Assembly (NCBI RefSeq): GCF_004323185.1
Contig: NZ_NAPS01000001.1
Span: 1,918,782 to 1,977,450, forward strand
Length of the DNA: 58,669 nucleotides
Reading direction: 5' to 3'
Origin: Westiellopsis prolifica IICB1
GTDB lineage: Bacteria; Cyanobacteriota; Cyanobacteriia; Cyanobacteriales; Nostocaceae
Below, in pieces: positions 9,342 to 18,319 of the stretch. How positions within the stretch are numbered: the stretch's first letter is position 1; each line of letters begins with the position of its first letter. Made by a program: the position numbers and the translations under genes. The notes beneath the pieces were generated by a model. That model had not been told where the DNA came from. It worked only from the letters and a program-made list of their open reading frames with translations, and made no database searches.

Positions 9342-9368
9342 AAATAAAAATATTAAGAATATCAATTA

Positions 9369-11168
9369 ATGATGAGCTTTGCTAATATCCTTCGTCCTAT
9401 TAAGCGTTTTCGCTTGTTACTAATTCTGGCTTTGATCGGTGTCTTCATAACCGTTGCTTGTAACCCAAATAATTATGAAATAAAAGCTGCTCAAGTGCCG
9501 CAAATGATTAGTGCCATTCTGGGTGAGCCTTCAACTTTTAATCCTGCGCTAAATGAGTCGTTGTATAGCGTTTTTGGCCCACTTTATGACTCATTAATTA
9601 ACGAAAATCCCCTGACGACTAAGCTAGAACCCGGTTTAGCTGAATCTTGGGAAGTATTTGATAATGGACAACGGGTTGTCATTACTCTTAAAAAAGGACT
9701 CAAGTGGTCAGATGGTAAACCGATGACTGCTGATGATATTGTATTTAGCTACAACGACATTTACCTAAATCCCAAAATTCCCACACCAACCAAAGATTCT
9801 TTGAGAATTAATCAGCGCGGTGACACTCCCAAAGTACGAAAAATCGATGATTTGAAAGTAGAATTCACCGTACCAGAACCATTTGCTCCTTTTTTAAGAT
9901 GGGTAGGTGGGATTACAATTTTGCCCGCTCATGCTCTTAAAGAATCTGTCCATACAAATGATCCTGGTGGTAATCCCAAGTTTTTGACAATGTGGACAAC
10001 GGGTACTGCTCCCAAAGACATTATTGGGAATGGACCTTATTTAATGGAAAGTTATGTACCCAGTCAACGAGTTATATTCCGACGCAATCCATACTACTGG
10101 CGTAAAGATGCTCAGGGAAATCCTCAACCTTACATAGAACGGTTGATTTTCCAGATAATTGAATCAACTGATAACCAATTAATTAGTTTTCGTTCTGGAC
10201 AATTGGATGATCTCGAAGTTCCTCCAGAGGGTTTTAGTTTATTAAAGCGAGAAGAAAAACGGACAAAATTTAAAATTTATAATGGTGGACCGGATACTGG
10301 TACAACTTTTATTGCTTTCAATCTGAGTAAAGCTAAAAATTCTAAAGGTCAGCCTTTTGTAAACCCGGTCAAGTCTCGTTGGTTTAATAAAAAGGAATTT
10401 AGGCAAGCAATAGCCTATGCTCTTGATCGGGAAACAATGAAAACTAACGCTTTTCGCGGAATAGGCGAGTTACAAAACTCTTTTGTTTACGTCAAGAGTC
10501 CCTTCTATTTACCTCCAGAAAAAGGCTTAAAAATTTACAATCACGACCCAGAAAAATCAAAAAAATTACTCCTACAAGCTGGCTTCAAATATAATTCTCA
10601 AAATCAACTAGTTGATGAAGATGGTAATCAAGTCAGATTCACCCTGCTGACAAATGCCGAAAGGAAAGTCAGGGGAGATATGGCAGCACAAATTAGACAA
10701 GATTTAGCTAAGATTGGTATTCAAGTTGATTTACAAATTCTTAGCTTTAACGCTTATCTAGAAAAACTCAAAGTCAGCCAAGATTGGGATTGTTATCTTG
10801 GTGGTTTTGCTGGTGGCGGTGTTGAACCTCATAGTGCTAGCAATATCTGGAGAATTAACGGTGCATCCCACGCATTCAATCTTGGTCCCCAACCAGGCGA
10901 CCCACCGATGACGGGCTGGGAAGTTTCTGACTGGGAAAAGGAAATTGACCGTCTTTATATCAAAGGCGCTCAGGAAATAGATGAAAACAAACGCAAGGAA
11001 ATTTATTACCAATATCAGCGCATAGCTTCAGAACAACTACCATTTATTCACTTGGTAGAAAGATTAGACTTGCAAGCAGTACGCGATCGCTTCCAAGGTA
11101 TCAAATATACTGCACTCGGCGGTCCATTCTGGAATTTGTATGAACTGAAAATTGCTGAAGAGAACTAA
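9369..11168 (+). CDS. Peptide-type ABC transporter substrate-binding lipoprotein (SBP_bac_5 family)
   Basis: The 599-residue product starts with a basic N-terminus and a hydrophobic segment ending in a Thr-Val-Ala-Cys lipobox-like site near residue 31. It is probably anchored as a periplasmic lipoprotein. The mature part matches the DppA/OppA family (solute-binding family 5). It opens with GEPSTFNPAL, has LAESWEVFDNGQRVVITLK and LKWSDGKPMTADDIVFSY (the family signature region), and includes FNLSKAKN and AIAYALDRETM. Family members deliver peptides, nickel or other solutes to ABC permeases. No permease or ATPase gene is adjacent, so the ligand cannot be told. The start codon is the first of two consecutive ATGs. 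A GGGGATC repeat begins one base after the stop codon. Confidence 0.88.
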   Translation: MMSFANILRPIKRFRLLLILALIGVFITVACNPNNYEIKAAQVPQMISAILGEPSTFNPALNESLYSVFGPLYDSLINENPLTTKLEPGLAESWEVFDNGQRVVITLKKGLKWSDGKPMTADDIVFSYNDIYLNPKIPTPTKDSLRINQRGDTPKVRKIDDLKVEFTVPEPFAPFLRWVGGITILPAHALKESVHTNDPGGNPKFLTMWTTGTAPKDIIGNGPYLMESYVPSQRVIFRRNPYYWRKDAQGNPQPYIERLIFQIIESTDNQLISFRSGQLDDLEVPPEGFSLLKREEKRTKFKIYNGGPDTGTTFIAFNLSKAKNSKGQPFVNPVKSRWFNKKEFRQAIAYALDRETMKTNAFRGIGELQNSFVYVKSPFYLPPEKGLKIYNHDPEKSKKLLLQAGFKYNSQNQLVDEDGNQVRFTLLTNAERKVRGDMAAQIRQDLAKIGIQVDLQILSFNAYLEKLKVSQDWDCYLGGFAGGGVEPHSASNIWRINGASHAFNLGPQPGDPPMTGWEVSDWEKEIDRLYIKGAQEIDENKRKEIYYQYQRIASEQLPFIHLVERLDLQAVRDRFQGIKYTALGGPFWNLYELKIAEEN

Positions 11169-11169
11169 C

Positions 11170-11228
11170 GGGATCGGGGATCGGGGATCGGGGATCGGGG
11201 ATCGGGGATCGGGGATCGGGGATTGGGG
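11170..11228. repeat. GGGGATC heptamer repeat
   Basis: Seven to eight tandem GGGATCG heptamers follow immediately after the binding-protein stop codon. They could influence readthrough into larB. Confidence 0.9.
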
Positions 11229-11267
11229 ACAAGGGAACAAAGAGGAAAACCAATGACAAATGACTAT

Positions 11268-11297
11268 TGTAAAGACGCGATGTTCCTCGCGTCTCTA
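11268..11297. repeat. GAGACGCG hairpin repeat (dispersed family)
   Basis: An imperfect palindrome, GTAAAGACGCGA...TCGCGTCTCTAA, lies just upstream of the larB start. Similar GAGACG/CGTCTC hairpins occur at 14025, 15232, 23194, 24284, 36963, 54821 and 56613, so this is a dispersed repeat family. Confidence 0.7.
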
Positions 11298-11304
11298 ATG
11301 ACAA

Positions 11305-12093
11305 ATGACAAATGACAAAAATTTGCGATCGCTCCTTGAAGCAGTCGCTAATGGTAATGTTTCTCTAGATGTTGCACTAGATGAACTCAAACATTTAGCT
11401 TATGAACCTGTGGGTGAGTTTGCCAAAATTGACAACCATCGCGCTTTAAGAACGGGTTTTCCAGAAGTAATTTGGGGACCTGGTAAAACCCCCTATCAAA
11501 TTGCTCAAATTATGGAGGTGATGCGTCTACGTAACTCTGTAGTGATGGCAACTCGCATCGAACCGGAAATTTACGCAGCACTACAACCCAAGGTGAGAGA
11601 TTTACGATACTACGAATCAGCACGAATTTGTGCGATCGCTCCCACTACTATTGAACCAAGTTTTCCTGGCACAATTGGTATTCTTTCTGCTGGTACAGCC
11701 GATTTACCCGTAGCTGAAGAAGCTGCTGTCACCGCAGAACTTTCTGGTTTTCGCGTCCAACGCCTTTGGGATGTGGGAGTCGCCGGGATTCATCGCTTGC
11801 TGAGTAACCGCCATGTGATCTCGCAAGCATCAGTGTTAATCGTTGTCGCAGGTATGGAAGGCGCTTTACCCAGTGTAGTAGCAGGTTTTGCAGACTGTCC
11901 GGTGATTGCTGTTCCTACTAGTATCGGTTACGGTGCAAGTTTTGGAGGTTTAGCCCCTCTATTGACAATGTTAAACTCTTGTGCTGCGGGAATCGGTGTA
12001 GTGAATATTGATAATGGTTTTGGTGCAGCAGTCCTAGCAGGGCAGGTTTTGCGAACAGCCGAAAAATTACGGATGGCATCGTCTGATTCTTGA
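11305..12093 (+). CDS. larB: LarB-family protein (nickel-pincer nucleotide cofactor pathway type)
   Basis: The 262-residue product has an N-terminal helical region (LLEAVANGNVSLDVALDEL). A conserved DNHRALRTGFPEVIWGPGKT segment follows, then a PurE-like (AIR carboxylase-type) core at about residues 120-250 with GTADLPVAEEAA, VVAGMEGALPSVVAG and PTSIGYGASFGG. LarB carboxylates and hydrolyses nicotinic acid adenine dinucleotide in the pathway to the NPN cofactor. No larC or larE is seen nearby, so the pathway may be completed elsewhere or the protein may act alone. The start ATG lies inside a run of overlapping ATGACAA repeats. It is chosen because it leads directly into the conserved reading frame. 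Confidence 0.9.
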   Translation: MTNDKNLRSLLEAVANGNVSLDVALDELKHLAYEPVGEFAKIDNHRALRTGFPEVIWGPGKTPYQIAQIMEVMRLRNSVVMATRIEPEIYAALQPKVRDLRYYESARICAIAPTTIEPSFPGTIGILSAGTADLPVAEEAAVTAELSGFRVQRLWDVGVAGIHRLLSNRHVISQASVLIVVAGMEGALPSVVAGFADCPVIAVPTSIGYGASFGGLAPLLTMLNSCAAGIGVVNIDNGFGAAVLAGQVLRTAEKLRMASSDS

Positions 12094-12310
12094 GTTATCA
12101 CGGTGAGATTACTCTTATATTTGGTAAAAAATATTACTGAAAATGAAACTTTTAATCACATTATTTGCCTTTATCTTAAGCTTTTGGCTAAGGATCAGTA
12201 TATCGACTTAAGAAGAGAACGGGGAACAGGAAACTCTTAACAAAGAACAGGGAACAGAGAACAAAAAAATCGACAATGTCTAATTTATTTTATTTAGGTA
12301 CTTAATTTCG

Positions 12311-12496
12311 ATGTCTCAGTTAATTTGGCATTTACCAGAAAATTTGACTATCTTAGCTCAAAATGTTACTGACCCAAACCTTATTGGTCAAATGCAAAAA
12401 GCCTTCACGCATTTTGTACAATCAGGCCAAGCTTGGGCGCTATTGATTGGATTGGCAATTGGTTATATGATCCGAAATCTCACAAGTTTTGGTTAG
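12311..12496 (+). CDS. Small conserved-looking single-pass membrane protein
   Basis: This is a 61-residue product with a polar N-terminal half and a C-terminal hydrophobic segment (about residues 40-55, AWALLIGLAIGYMIRNL). It is probably a single-pass membrane protein. I do not recognise a family. The frame is closed by a stop and has a clean ATG start. It sits in the larB-argH interval on the same strand, with TTAGTGG-type repeats downstream. Its reality rests on the membrane segment and clear codon structure rather than on homology. No function can be suggested. Confidence 0.6.
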   Translation: MSQLIWHLPENLTILAQNVTDPNLIGQMQKAFTHFVQSGQAWALLIGLAIGYMIRNLTSFG

Positions 12497-12559
12497 TAGT
12501 TAATGGTTAGTAGTTAATGGTTAGTTATAAATGATTAGTAGTTAGTGGTTGTTAACCAG

Positions 12560-12629
12560 CGCCGATCCCCTTTCCCCAGTTCCCTTTCCCCTTTCCCCAG
12601 TTCCCTTTCCCCGATCCCCAGTCCCCAAA
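12560..12629. repeat. CCCCTTT/CCCAGTT pyrimidine-rich heptamers before argH
   Basis: Degenerate tandem heptamers (CCCTTTCCCCAGTT-like, then CCCCGAT) occupy the argH 5' leader to within a few bases of the ATG, leaving no purine-rich ribosome-binding site. Confidence 0.75.
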
Positions 12630-12630
12630 C

Positions 12631-14016
12631 ATGACTGAACAGCAAACTTGGAGCCAGCGATTTGAATCAGCTTTACATCCTGCGATCGCTCGTTTTAATG
12701 CAAGTATTAGTTTTGACATTGAATTAATCGAATATGACTTAACTGGCTCTGTTGCTCATGCTCAGATGCTAACTAAATGCGGTGTCATTCCTCTTGAAGA
12801 AGGAGAGCAATTAGTTGCTGGTTTAGAAAAGATTCGCCAAGAATATCGCCAAGGCAAGTTTAACCCTGGCATTGAAGCAGAGGATGTACACTTTGCTGTT
12901 GAGCATCGTCTTGTGGAAATTATTGGTGATGTAGGTAAAAAGTTACACACTGGGCGTTCTCGTAATGATCAAGTAGGAACAGATACCAGATTGTACTTAC
13001 GCGACCAAATTCAACAAATTCGTCGGCAACTACGAGAATTCCAAAGTGTCCTTTTAGATATTGCTGAGAATCATGTTGAAACTTTAATCCCTGGTTACAC
13101 TCACTTACAACGCGCCCAGCCTTTAAGTTTAGCTCACCATTTGTTGGCATACTTTCAAATGACACAACGGGATTGGGAACGTCTAGGAGATGTCCAGAAG
13201 CGAGTCAATATCTCTCCTTTAGGTTGTGGTGCTTTGGCTGGAACTACTTTCCCTATTGATCGACATTACACAGCCCAACTATTGCATTTTGATAGTGCTT
13301 ATGCTAATAGCTTGGATGGAGTGAGCGATCGCGATTTTGCGATCGAATTTTTGTGTGCCGCTAGCTTGATCATGGTTCACCTGAGCCGTCTTAGCGAAGA
13401 AATTATTCTTTGGGCGTCTGAAGAGTTTGGTTTTGTCACCCTCAAAGATAGCTGTGCAACGGGTTCCAGCATTATGCCCCAAAAGAAAAATCCAGATGTC
13501 CCAGAATTAGTGCGGGGTAAAACTGGGCGTGTCTTTGGTCATCTCCAAGGCTTGTTGGTAATCATGAAGGGACTACCCTTGGCATATAACAAAGACCTAC
13601 AAGAAGACAAAGAAGGTCTATTTGATAGCGTCAATACTATCAAAGCATGTCTGGAAGCAATGACAATTTTGCTACGAGAAGGTTTAGAATTTCGCACCCA
13701 GCGTTTAGCACAAGCAGTGTGTGAAGACTTTTCTAATGCTACCGATGTCGCAGATTACCTAGCAGCGCGAGGTGTACCCTTCCGAGAAGCATACAATCTT
13801 GTAGGTAAAGTCGTAAAAACTAGTATTGCTGCTGGTAAACTCCTCAAAGATTTAACCTTGGAAGAGTGGAAACAACTTCATCCCGCATTTGCAGAAGACA
13901 TTTACGAAGCAATATCGCCTCGGAAAGTAGTTGCTGCCCGTAACAGCTATGGTGGTACAGGTTTTGATCAGGTAAGAACAGCAATTATAAATGCCCGCAC
14001 TCAAATTGCAGAATAG
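12631..14016 (+). CDS. argH: Argininosuccinate lyase
   Basis: ArgH is the last step of arginine synthesis, splitting argininosuccinate into arginine and fumarate in the cytosol as a homotetramer. The 461-residue length is typical. Motifs of the fumarase/aspartase superfamily are intact: [11 protein letters not shown], the [10 protein letters not shown] segment, [12 protein letters not shown] (catalytic His region), and the signature loop [12 protein letters not shown] with the active-site Ser. Arginine made here also feeds cyanophycin, whose genes lie 6 kb away. The ATG follows a pyrimidine-rich heptamer repeat with no Shine-Dalgarno sequence. A GAGATG/CGTCTC hairpin lies just after the stop codon and may help termination. 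Confidence 0.97.
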   Translation: MTEQQTWSQRFESALHPAIARFNASISFDIELIEYDLTGSVAHAQMLTKCGVIPLEEGEQLVAGLEKIRQEYRQGKFNPGIEAEDVHFAVEHRLVEIIGDVGKKLHTGRSRNDQVGTDTRLYLRDQIQQIRRQLREFQSVLLDIAENHVETLIPGYTHLQRAQPLSLAHHLLAYFQMTQRDWERLGDVQKRVNISPLGCGALAGTTFPIDRHYTAQLLHFDSAYANSLDGVSDRDFAIEFLCAASLIMVHLSRLSEEIILWASEEFGFVTLKDSCATGSSIMPQKKNPDVPELVRGKTGRVFGHLQGLLVIMKGLPLAYNKDLQEDKEGLFDSVNTIKACLEAMTILLREGLEFRTQRLAQAVCEDFSNATDVADYLAARGVPFREAYNLVGKVVKTSIAAGKLLKDLTLEEWKQLHPAFAEDIYEAISPRKVVAARNSYGGTGFDQVRTAIINARTQIAE

Positions 14017-14024
14017 TGATTAGT

Positions 14025-14053
14025 AGAGATGTAGCATTCATTGCTACGTCTCT
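14025..14053. repeat. Hairpin of the dispersed GAGACG family after argH
   Basis: AGAGATGTAGCA and TGCTACGTCTCT form a 12-bp stem with one G-T pair, placed 8 bases after the argH stop codon. It may serve as a terminator, though only a weak T-run follows. Confidence 0.6.
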
Positions 14054-14203
14054 AAAAGGATTTATAGGATTTATACTTCAAACCAGCAGCGCCGGATTTA
14101 TAGTCGTGCGCCGCTACCCAAAAGAGCTTGGATAACCTGAGTTCGGGATAAGGAAAGGGACAGGTAGTAAGCTGAAAATAACGTCAAATCCAGCACCTGT
14201 CCT

Positions 14204-15195
14204 ATGTTTAGTTTAGAATCTTTGTTCTGCCATGTAGATGATTTCTGTAAAGCTTTTGAAGCTCAATGGCACAAAAAGCTATTACAGGGAGGAGGAATAA
14301 AACGCATTAGGGCCAAAAGCCTATGTTTGAGTGAAATCATGACGATACTTATTGCTTTTCATCAAAATCACTATCGGAATTTCAAGCATTTTTATTTAAA
14401 TCACGTCAAACAGCATTGGAGTGATGCTTTTCCAGCTCTCCCGAGTTATCAGCGTTTTATAGAGTGGATACCATCAACAATCATACCTTTGTGTGTCTAC
14501 CTAAAGCATTGTTTTGGACGATGTACGGGTATCGGTTTTATCGATTCAACCTGTTTGAAAGTCTGCCATAATCGTCGAATTTCTCGCCATAAGGTTTTTG
14601 ACGGTTTAGCGGCTCGTGGAAAAACTTCTGTCGATTGGTTTTTTGGTTTTAAGCAACATAAAAGTCGTTAATGAACTGGGTCAACTGTTAAATGTAACTT
14701 TGACTCCTGGTAATATTGATGACCGTAAACCAGTCCCCGATTTACTGAGCGAGCTTTTTGGAAAAATATTTGCCGATCGCGGTTATGTCTCTCAAAAACT
14801 GGCTTCTCAACTTTTAGAAGAATTTGGCATCCAATTTTTTGCCAAACCTCGTCGCAACATGAAAAACATGCTTATGCGTGTTCATGACCTTCGATTCAAT
14901 GAACTTAAAAATGGGGCAGGCTTGGTTTAGTCCATCCACTTGGCCCAACGAGTTATCTTTTTAGAAGCCTGCCCCATTTTTAAGAGGAGAAAACTGTGAC
15001 AAGCTTTTGTCTCGTAAACGCTCCATTATTGAGACCATTAACGACCAACTCAAGAACATTTCTCAGATTGAACATTCTAGACATCGAAGTCCCGTTAATT
15101 TTTGCGTTAACGTTCTGTGCGGATTAATCGCTTATTGTCATCAACCCAAGAAACCCAGCCTTCAGATGGAGTGGCTTTTACCTCAATCTGCTTAA
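14204..15195 (+). pseudogene. IS982-family transposase, broken by frameshift and insertion
   Basis: Three frame pieces together make one transposase. Part one (14204 onward) carries GIGFIDSTCLKVCHNRRI with the first catalytic Asp and reads to KTSVDWFFGFK. Reading then shifts by one base near the AAAA run at 14660-14663, and part two continues as VNELGQLLNVTLTPGNIDDRKPV, with the second Asp, to MKNMLM. An insertion at about 14889-14997 interrupts the gene, after which [20 protein letters not shown] (with the Glu of the DDE triad) resumes in part three. The A4 run is not a convincing slippery heptamer. Even with slippage, the insertion brings an in-frame stop at 14930, so the gene should be inactive. 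Confidence 0.88.
14904..14984. mobile_element. 81-bp palindrome-ended miniature insertion inside the IS982 transposase
   Basis: The ends are perfect 20-bp inverted repeats at 14904-14923 and 14965-14984, with a core containing ATGGGGCAGGC. The 41-base centre shows no coding capacity. Comparison with the expected transposase suggests that about 109 bases (14889-14997) are extra, possibly bordered by a GAC triplet on both sides (14886-14888 and 14998-15000). It resembles a MITE or a repeat-type palindromic element. Confidence 0.65.
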
Positions 15196-15231
15196 CCCGA
15201 ACTCAGGTTTGGATAATACAAAAACCTTGTA

Positions 15232-15258
15232 TAGAGACGTGAAATTTCACGTCCCTAC
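15232..15258. repeat. Hairpin repeat (TAGAGACGTGAAATTTCACGTCCCTAC type)
   Basis: A near-perfect palindrome with stem GAGACGTGAAA/TTTCACGTCCC lies just outside the IS right end. It belongs to the dispersed GAGACG hairpin family. Confidence 0.7.
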
Positions 15259-15334
15259 ATGTAATGAAAAAAGGCGTATCTATATACGCCCTAACAACTA
15301 AAACAAAAAAAGAGCAACCTTTTGAGTAGGGAAA

Positions 15335-15499
15335 TTATTCAGCATCAACTGCTGCTGCTCCCTCATCCTCTTCACTCTTCGGCGGTCTTTGTTGGAATCT
15401 TCTCTGCATCCTTCCTGTGGTAGTCCGTTTACGAAACTTTCGGGCATATGCCTGGTTCCGTAGCGCCTTTTCTTTTTTCGGATTGCGGCGCTTAGCCAT
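15335..15499 (-). CDS. Small basic conserved hypothetical protein
   Basis: A 54-residue product starts at MAKRRNPKKEK. It is very basic in its first 40 residues (many Lys and Arg, plus Asn/Gln), followed by an acidic, Ala-rich tail. The composition suggests RNA or ribosome binding, but I recognise no family. The ATG at 15499 is preferred to an ATG eight codons upstream because AGGTG, a good Shine-Dalgarno sequence, lies a few bases before it. The basic-then-acidic layout and good ribosome-binding site argue that it is real. No function is assigned. Confidence 0.65.
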   Translation of the reverse strand: MAKRRNPKKEKALRNQAYARKFRKRTTTGRMQRRFQQRPPKSEEDEGAAAVDAE

Positions 15500-15639
15500 G
15501 TTCACCTCATGAATAAACAACAAAAAGCCTTACTTAGGCGATATCTAGACAATTTCAACTAGGATTATCTTTACTTTAATTGTAGTTTGAGCCTAGTGAA
15601 GCTTTGAATAATCCTACGGCTGAAGGCAGCAGGGTTATT

Positions 15640-16020
15640 TATTGACACTCTCACCGCCAAGCTTTACGCTGTGGTGGGAGATTCTTGTTTCATCGGGTTT
15701 GTCTAGTTTTGGATCATCTCTGTTCCAAAACCCCGTCCAGATTCCCCTCCACAAGCATCTGTTTAAAGTTCACCGACTGCCCGACGGCAAACCATAAAAT
15801 ACTTGTTGACACCTATGAGCTTTGTTTAGCCTGCACGGGATGTCCTACAGCACAGTTGTAGCAAGATCCCTAAGGGTACAAGTACATATCTTCGTAGGAA
15901 GTCCCTAGCTTTAGACTCTTACCTCTAACGTAGTACGCAAGGTACTTAGTCTGGTCAGATTAAGGTTTTTTAAGACCCTATCTTTAGGCATGGGGTTTCT
16001 GACCCGGTAGGTTTTTATAT
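15640..16020 (-). mobile_element. Decayed 3' end of an IS200/IS605-type (TnpB) element
   Basis: Read on the minus strand, one frame shows TnpB-tail-like text such as TDACGGESGRGFGTEM and PMKQESPTTA, interrupted by several stop codons. It is followed by an imperfect hairpin (CACCGCC.../...GTGGTG near 15652-15676) and TGTCA, as at the right end of cyanobacterial IS605-like elements. No intact gene remains. The assignment is from pattern memory, not alignment; the true left limit is unknown. Confidence 0.4.
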
Positions 16021-16904
16021 CTTGTACTGTTAAACAGCAATACATCCTAACGTATGTTTATTGATTTTGTCAACTGAAATTCCGATTCTGTGTCTTATTA
16101 ACTCTATCCTTAGTTAGAAGTATTAATGACAGTAAGTGATAAAATAGGACGCGAAATTAATATAAGTTATAAATTATCACCGAGCAAAAATTAATATATC
16201 AGCAATGTGCTTAACCCTAACTCTAGCTCACTTGTAATTTATAACTAGATAATACAAATTACTATTAATGTTATTTAACAAAAAAATATGATTGCAATTA
16301 CTGTATACAATTAACACGGAAGAGTAAAATTTTAAATCATTACTATAAAACAATATATCTGTTTGTTTTAGAATTCGTGAATATATTTCTATATTAAAAG
16401 AATAAAATTATTTGTTATATGCAGAAAGCAAAGATTATTATAAAGTTTTTGAATAAGGCTTAACCCATCCTAGAATAAGGTTATACATCTTTATAAAAAA
16501 TTAGATTAGCTTTAAGCTGTTATGCATTTAAATTGTATATTTTGCGATCAGGTTGTCAAGAGTCCAGAGTCAAAGACTAGCTTGGACTTTGGACCTTGAC
16601 CATGGACAGTCCTAACGCAAGAATATTTAATCTAAGCGCACATCAGCTTATAGAAAAATCACTATACTTCTTTGTTTTTATCTAACTTATAGCTTGTTTA
16701 GCAAAACTAAATTATGTATACTCACATTCACTCTAATTCCTGCAAAGTAAATGTTAAAATTTGTATGTTCTAACCTAAGCATTAGAATCAATCCCAAAAT
16801 CACAAATCTTATTGTATAAGAACATACTTAACAATTTAGTTGAGTAAATGTGATTAGTGGATAACTTCAAAGTACAACACACATAACTTACCAATATTTG
16901 AAGA
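16021..16904. other. AT-rich gene-free stretch of about 880 bases
   Basis: Very AT-rich DNA without credible coding frames on either strand. One feature is a short pair of near repeats around 16557-16605 (GTCCAGAGTCAAAGAC..., GGACCTTGACCATGGACAG). The promoter of the NUDIX gene presumably lies near its end. Nothing else was recognised. Confidence 0.5.
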
Positions 16905-17399
16905 TTGAACGTTCTGGCTTTTTTTACTGTGGCAATCCAATGCACACGTAGTTTATGGCGATTTGGACAAACTGTACTGGGGATTATTTTCCGTCATCCG
17001 ATCCCCGGTACAAGTATTATTCCTATTTTACCCGATGGTCAAATAGTGCTAATCCGAAGGCGAGATAATGGTCGTTGGGCTTTACCTGGAGGGATGGTAG
17101 ACTGGGGAGAAGATATACCGAATTCAGTCCGTCGAGAACTGATGGAAGAAACGGGATTAGAATTAGTCAGGATTAGGCGATTAGTAGGAGTATACTCTGC
17201 TCCAGACCGTGATCCAAGAATCCATTCAATTTGTATTGTAGTGGAAGCAGACGTACAAGGAAAAATGGAGATTCAAGACACATTAGAAGTAATGGAAATC
17301 CAGGCTTTTCCTCTCGAATCTTTACCTCAAGAGTTTATGTCTCATGACCATAATCGCCAATTAGACGACTACTTAAAAGGTCTAACAACACTGGCATAA
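16905..17399 (+). CDS. NUDIX hydrolase
   Basis: The 164-residue protein carries a complete NUDIX box, GGMVDWGEDIPNSVRREL followed by MEETGLEL (Gx5Ex7REUxEExGU), at about residues 62-84. It should hydrolyse a nucleoside diphosphate linked to another group, with Mg2+. The substrate cannot be read from sequence. The N-terminal ~30 residues are hydrophobic/aromatic (LWRFGQTVLGIIFRHP), a pattern I associate with cyanobacterial relatives. The TTG at 16905 is the only start available in frame after the upstream stop and before the conserved GTSIIPI segment. The neighbouring alpha/beta hydrolase on the same strand is separated by about 100 bases with repeats, so an operon is uncertain. Confidence 0.9.
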   Translation: MNVLAFFTVAIQCTRSLWRFGQTVLGIIFRHPIPGTSIIPILPDGQIVLIRRRDNGRWALPGGMVDWGEDIPNSVRRELMEETGLELVRIRRLVGVYSAPDRDPRIHSICIVVEADVQGKMEIQDTLEVMEIQAFPLESLPQEFMSHDHNRQLDDYLKGLTTLA

Positions 17400-17498
17400 T
17401 TTTTAGTGGTTAGTGGTTAGTGGTTAAAATTTTTCACTAACTACTATCTACTATTTACTATCAATTTACAATTTTAAAACTTAATTACTAAATTAAAA

Positions 17499-18308
17499 AT
17501 GAATAACCTATTTCGTAACTCTCGGAGAAAGTTGTCTCAAGGGTTATTATTCTGGCGTGAAGTTGGGGATGGAATACCTGTAGTTTTCTTGCATGGTGCT
17601 TGGAATGATAGTAGTGAATGGGTAGCAGTGATGGAAATGCTTTCATTAGGCTTCCATTGTTTTGCGCCAGATTTATTCGGCTTCGGTGAATCGGACTATC
17701 CTAATATTCACTACTCGATAGATTTGCAAATAGAATGTCTGGCTGAATTCTTACAAGCTTTAAAATTAGAAAGAGTATATTTAGTAGGGCATTCTCTTGG
17801 TGGTTGGATTGCTACAAGTTATGCTTTAAAGTATCCAGAACAAGTATATGGCTTAGTATTATTAGCACCAGAAGGTGTAGAAACTGAAGCATTAGACAAA
17901 AATTGTCAAAAATTACAGGGTTTGATGAAACGTCCTTTGTGGATATTTAAAATATTAAGAATACTTCGTCCTTTGACTAAAATTCTGGGTTTAGAGACGC
18001 AAATAGAACAGGATTGGCAACAACAACAATTAATGCGGCAAAATCCAACAGGTAGTGAGTTATTATTCTTACGTCAATTACCAGAAATTCGTGCCGAATT
18101 AGTACAAGATAAATTAGATTTTATAACAGTTCCTGTTTTAATTTTACAGGGTGGGAAAGACTCTCCAGATGTCTTGGATAAGAGTAATTATTACGCAAAA
18201 ATAATTCCACAAGCCAATCTGAAAATCATCGATCACGTAGGAGAAAATTTGCCGGAAAAGTGTGCGGCGATTGTTGCTGGAGAGATTCGGGATTTTATTA
18301 AAGGATAG
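17499..18308 (+). CDS. Alpha/beta-fold hydrolase
   Basis: A 269-residue protein with the alpha/beta hydrolase layout. It has an oxyanion-hole region FLHGAWNDSSEW, the nucleophile elbow VGHSLGGW (Ser about residue 108), an acidic residue candidate in LQGGKDSPD and a C-terminal His in IDHVGENL. A helical cap is visible between the nucleophile elbow and the acid. It could be an esterase, lipase or epoxide-hydrolase relative; the substrate is unknown. The gene ends 11 bases before the stop codon of coaX, which converges on it. No signal peptide is seen, so the protein is probably cytosolic. Confidence 0.88.
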   Translation: MNNLFRNSRRKLSQGLLFWREVGDGIPVVFLHGAWNDSSEWVAVMEMLSLGFHCFAPDLFGFGESDYPNIHYSIDLQIECLAEFLQALKLERVYLVGHSLGGWIATSYALKYPEQVYGLVLLAPEGVETEALDKNCQKLQGLMKRPLWIFKILRILRPLTKILGLETQIEQDWQQQQLMRQNPTGSELLFLRQLPEIRAELVQDKLDFITVPVLILQGGKDSPDVLDKSNYYAKIIPQANLKIIDHVGENLPEKCAAIVAGEIRDFIKG

Positions 18309-18319
18309 ATAATAAATAA

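Larger units (their letters stand above)
14135..15208 (+). mobile_element. IS982-family insertion sequence, degenerate copy
   Basis: The terminal inverted repeats are ACCTGAGTTCGGGATAAG at 14135-14152 and the matching complement at 15191-15208, with one mismatch. They begin with ACC as in the IS982 family. A perfect 7-bp direct duplication, TTGGATA, flanks the element at 14128-14134 and 15209-15215 and marks the insertion site. The length of 1074 bases shrinks to about 0.96 kb once the internal palindromic insertion is subtracted, which fits an IS982 element. It lies downstream of argH in intergenic DNA and disrupts no gene. Confidence 0.92.

Noticed and set aside
11101-11304. Minus-strand frame after the binding-protein gene
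   Set aside because: Its centre is a translation of GGGGATC repeats (SPIPDPR)n; it also overlaps the 3' end of the real gene.
14640-14680. Programmed frameshift in the IS982 transposase
   Set aside because: The A4 run is not a convincing slippery heptamer, IS982 transposases normally use one frame, and the downstream insertion kills the gene anyway.
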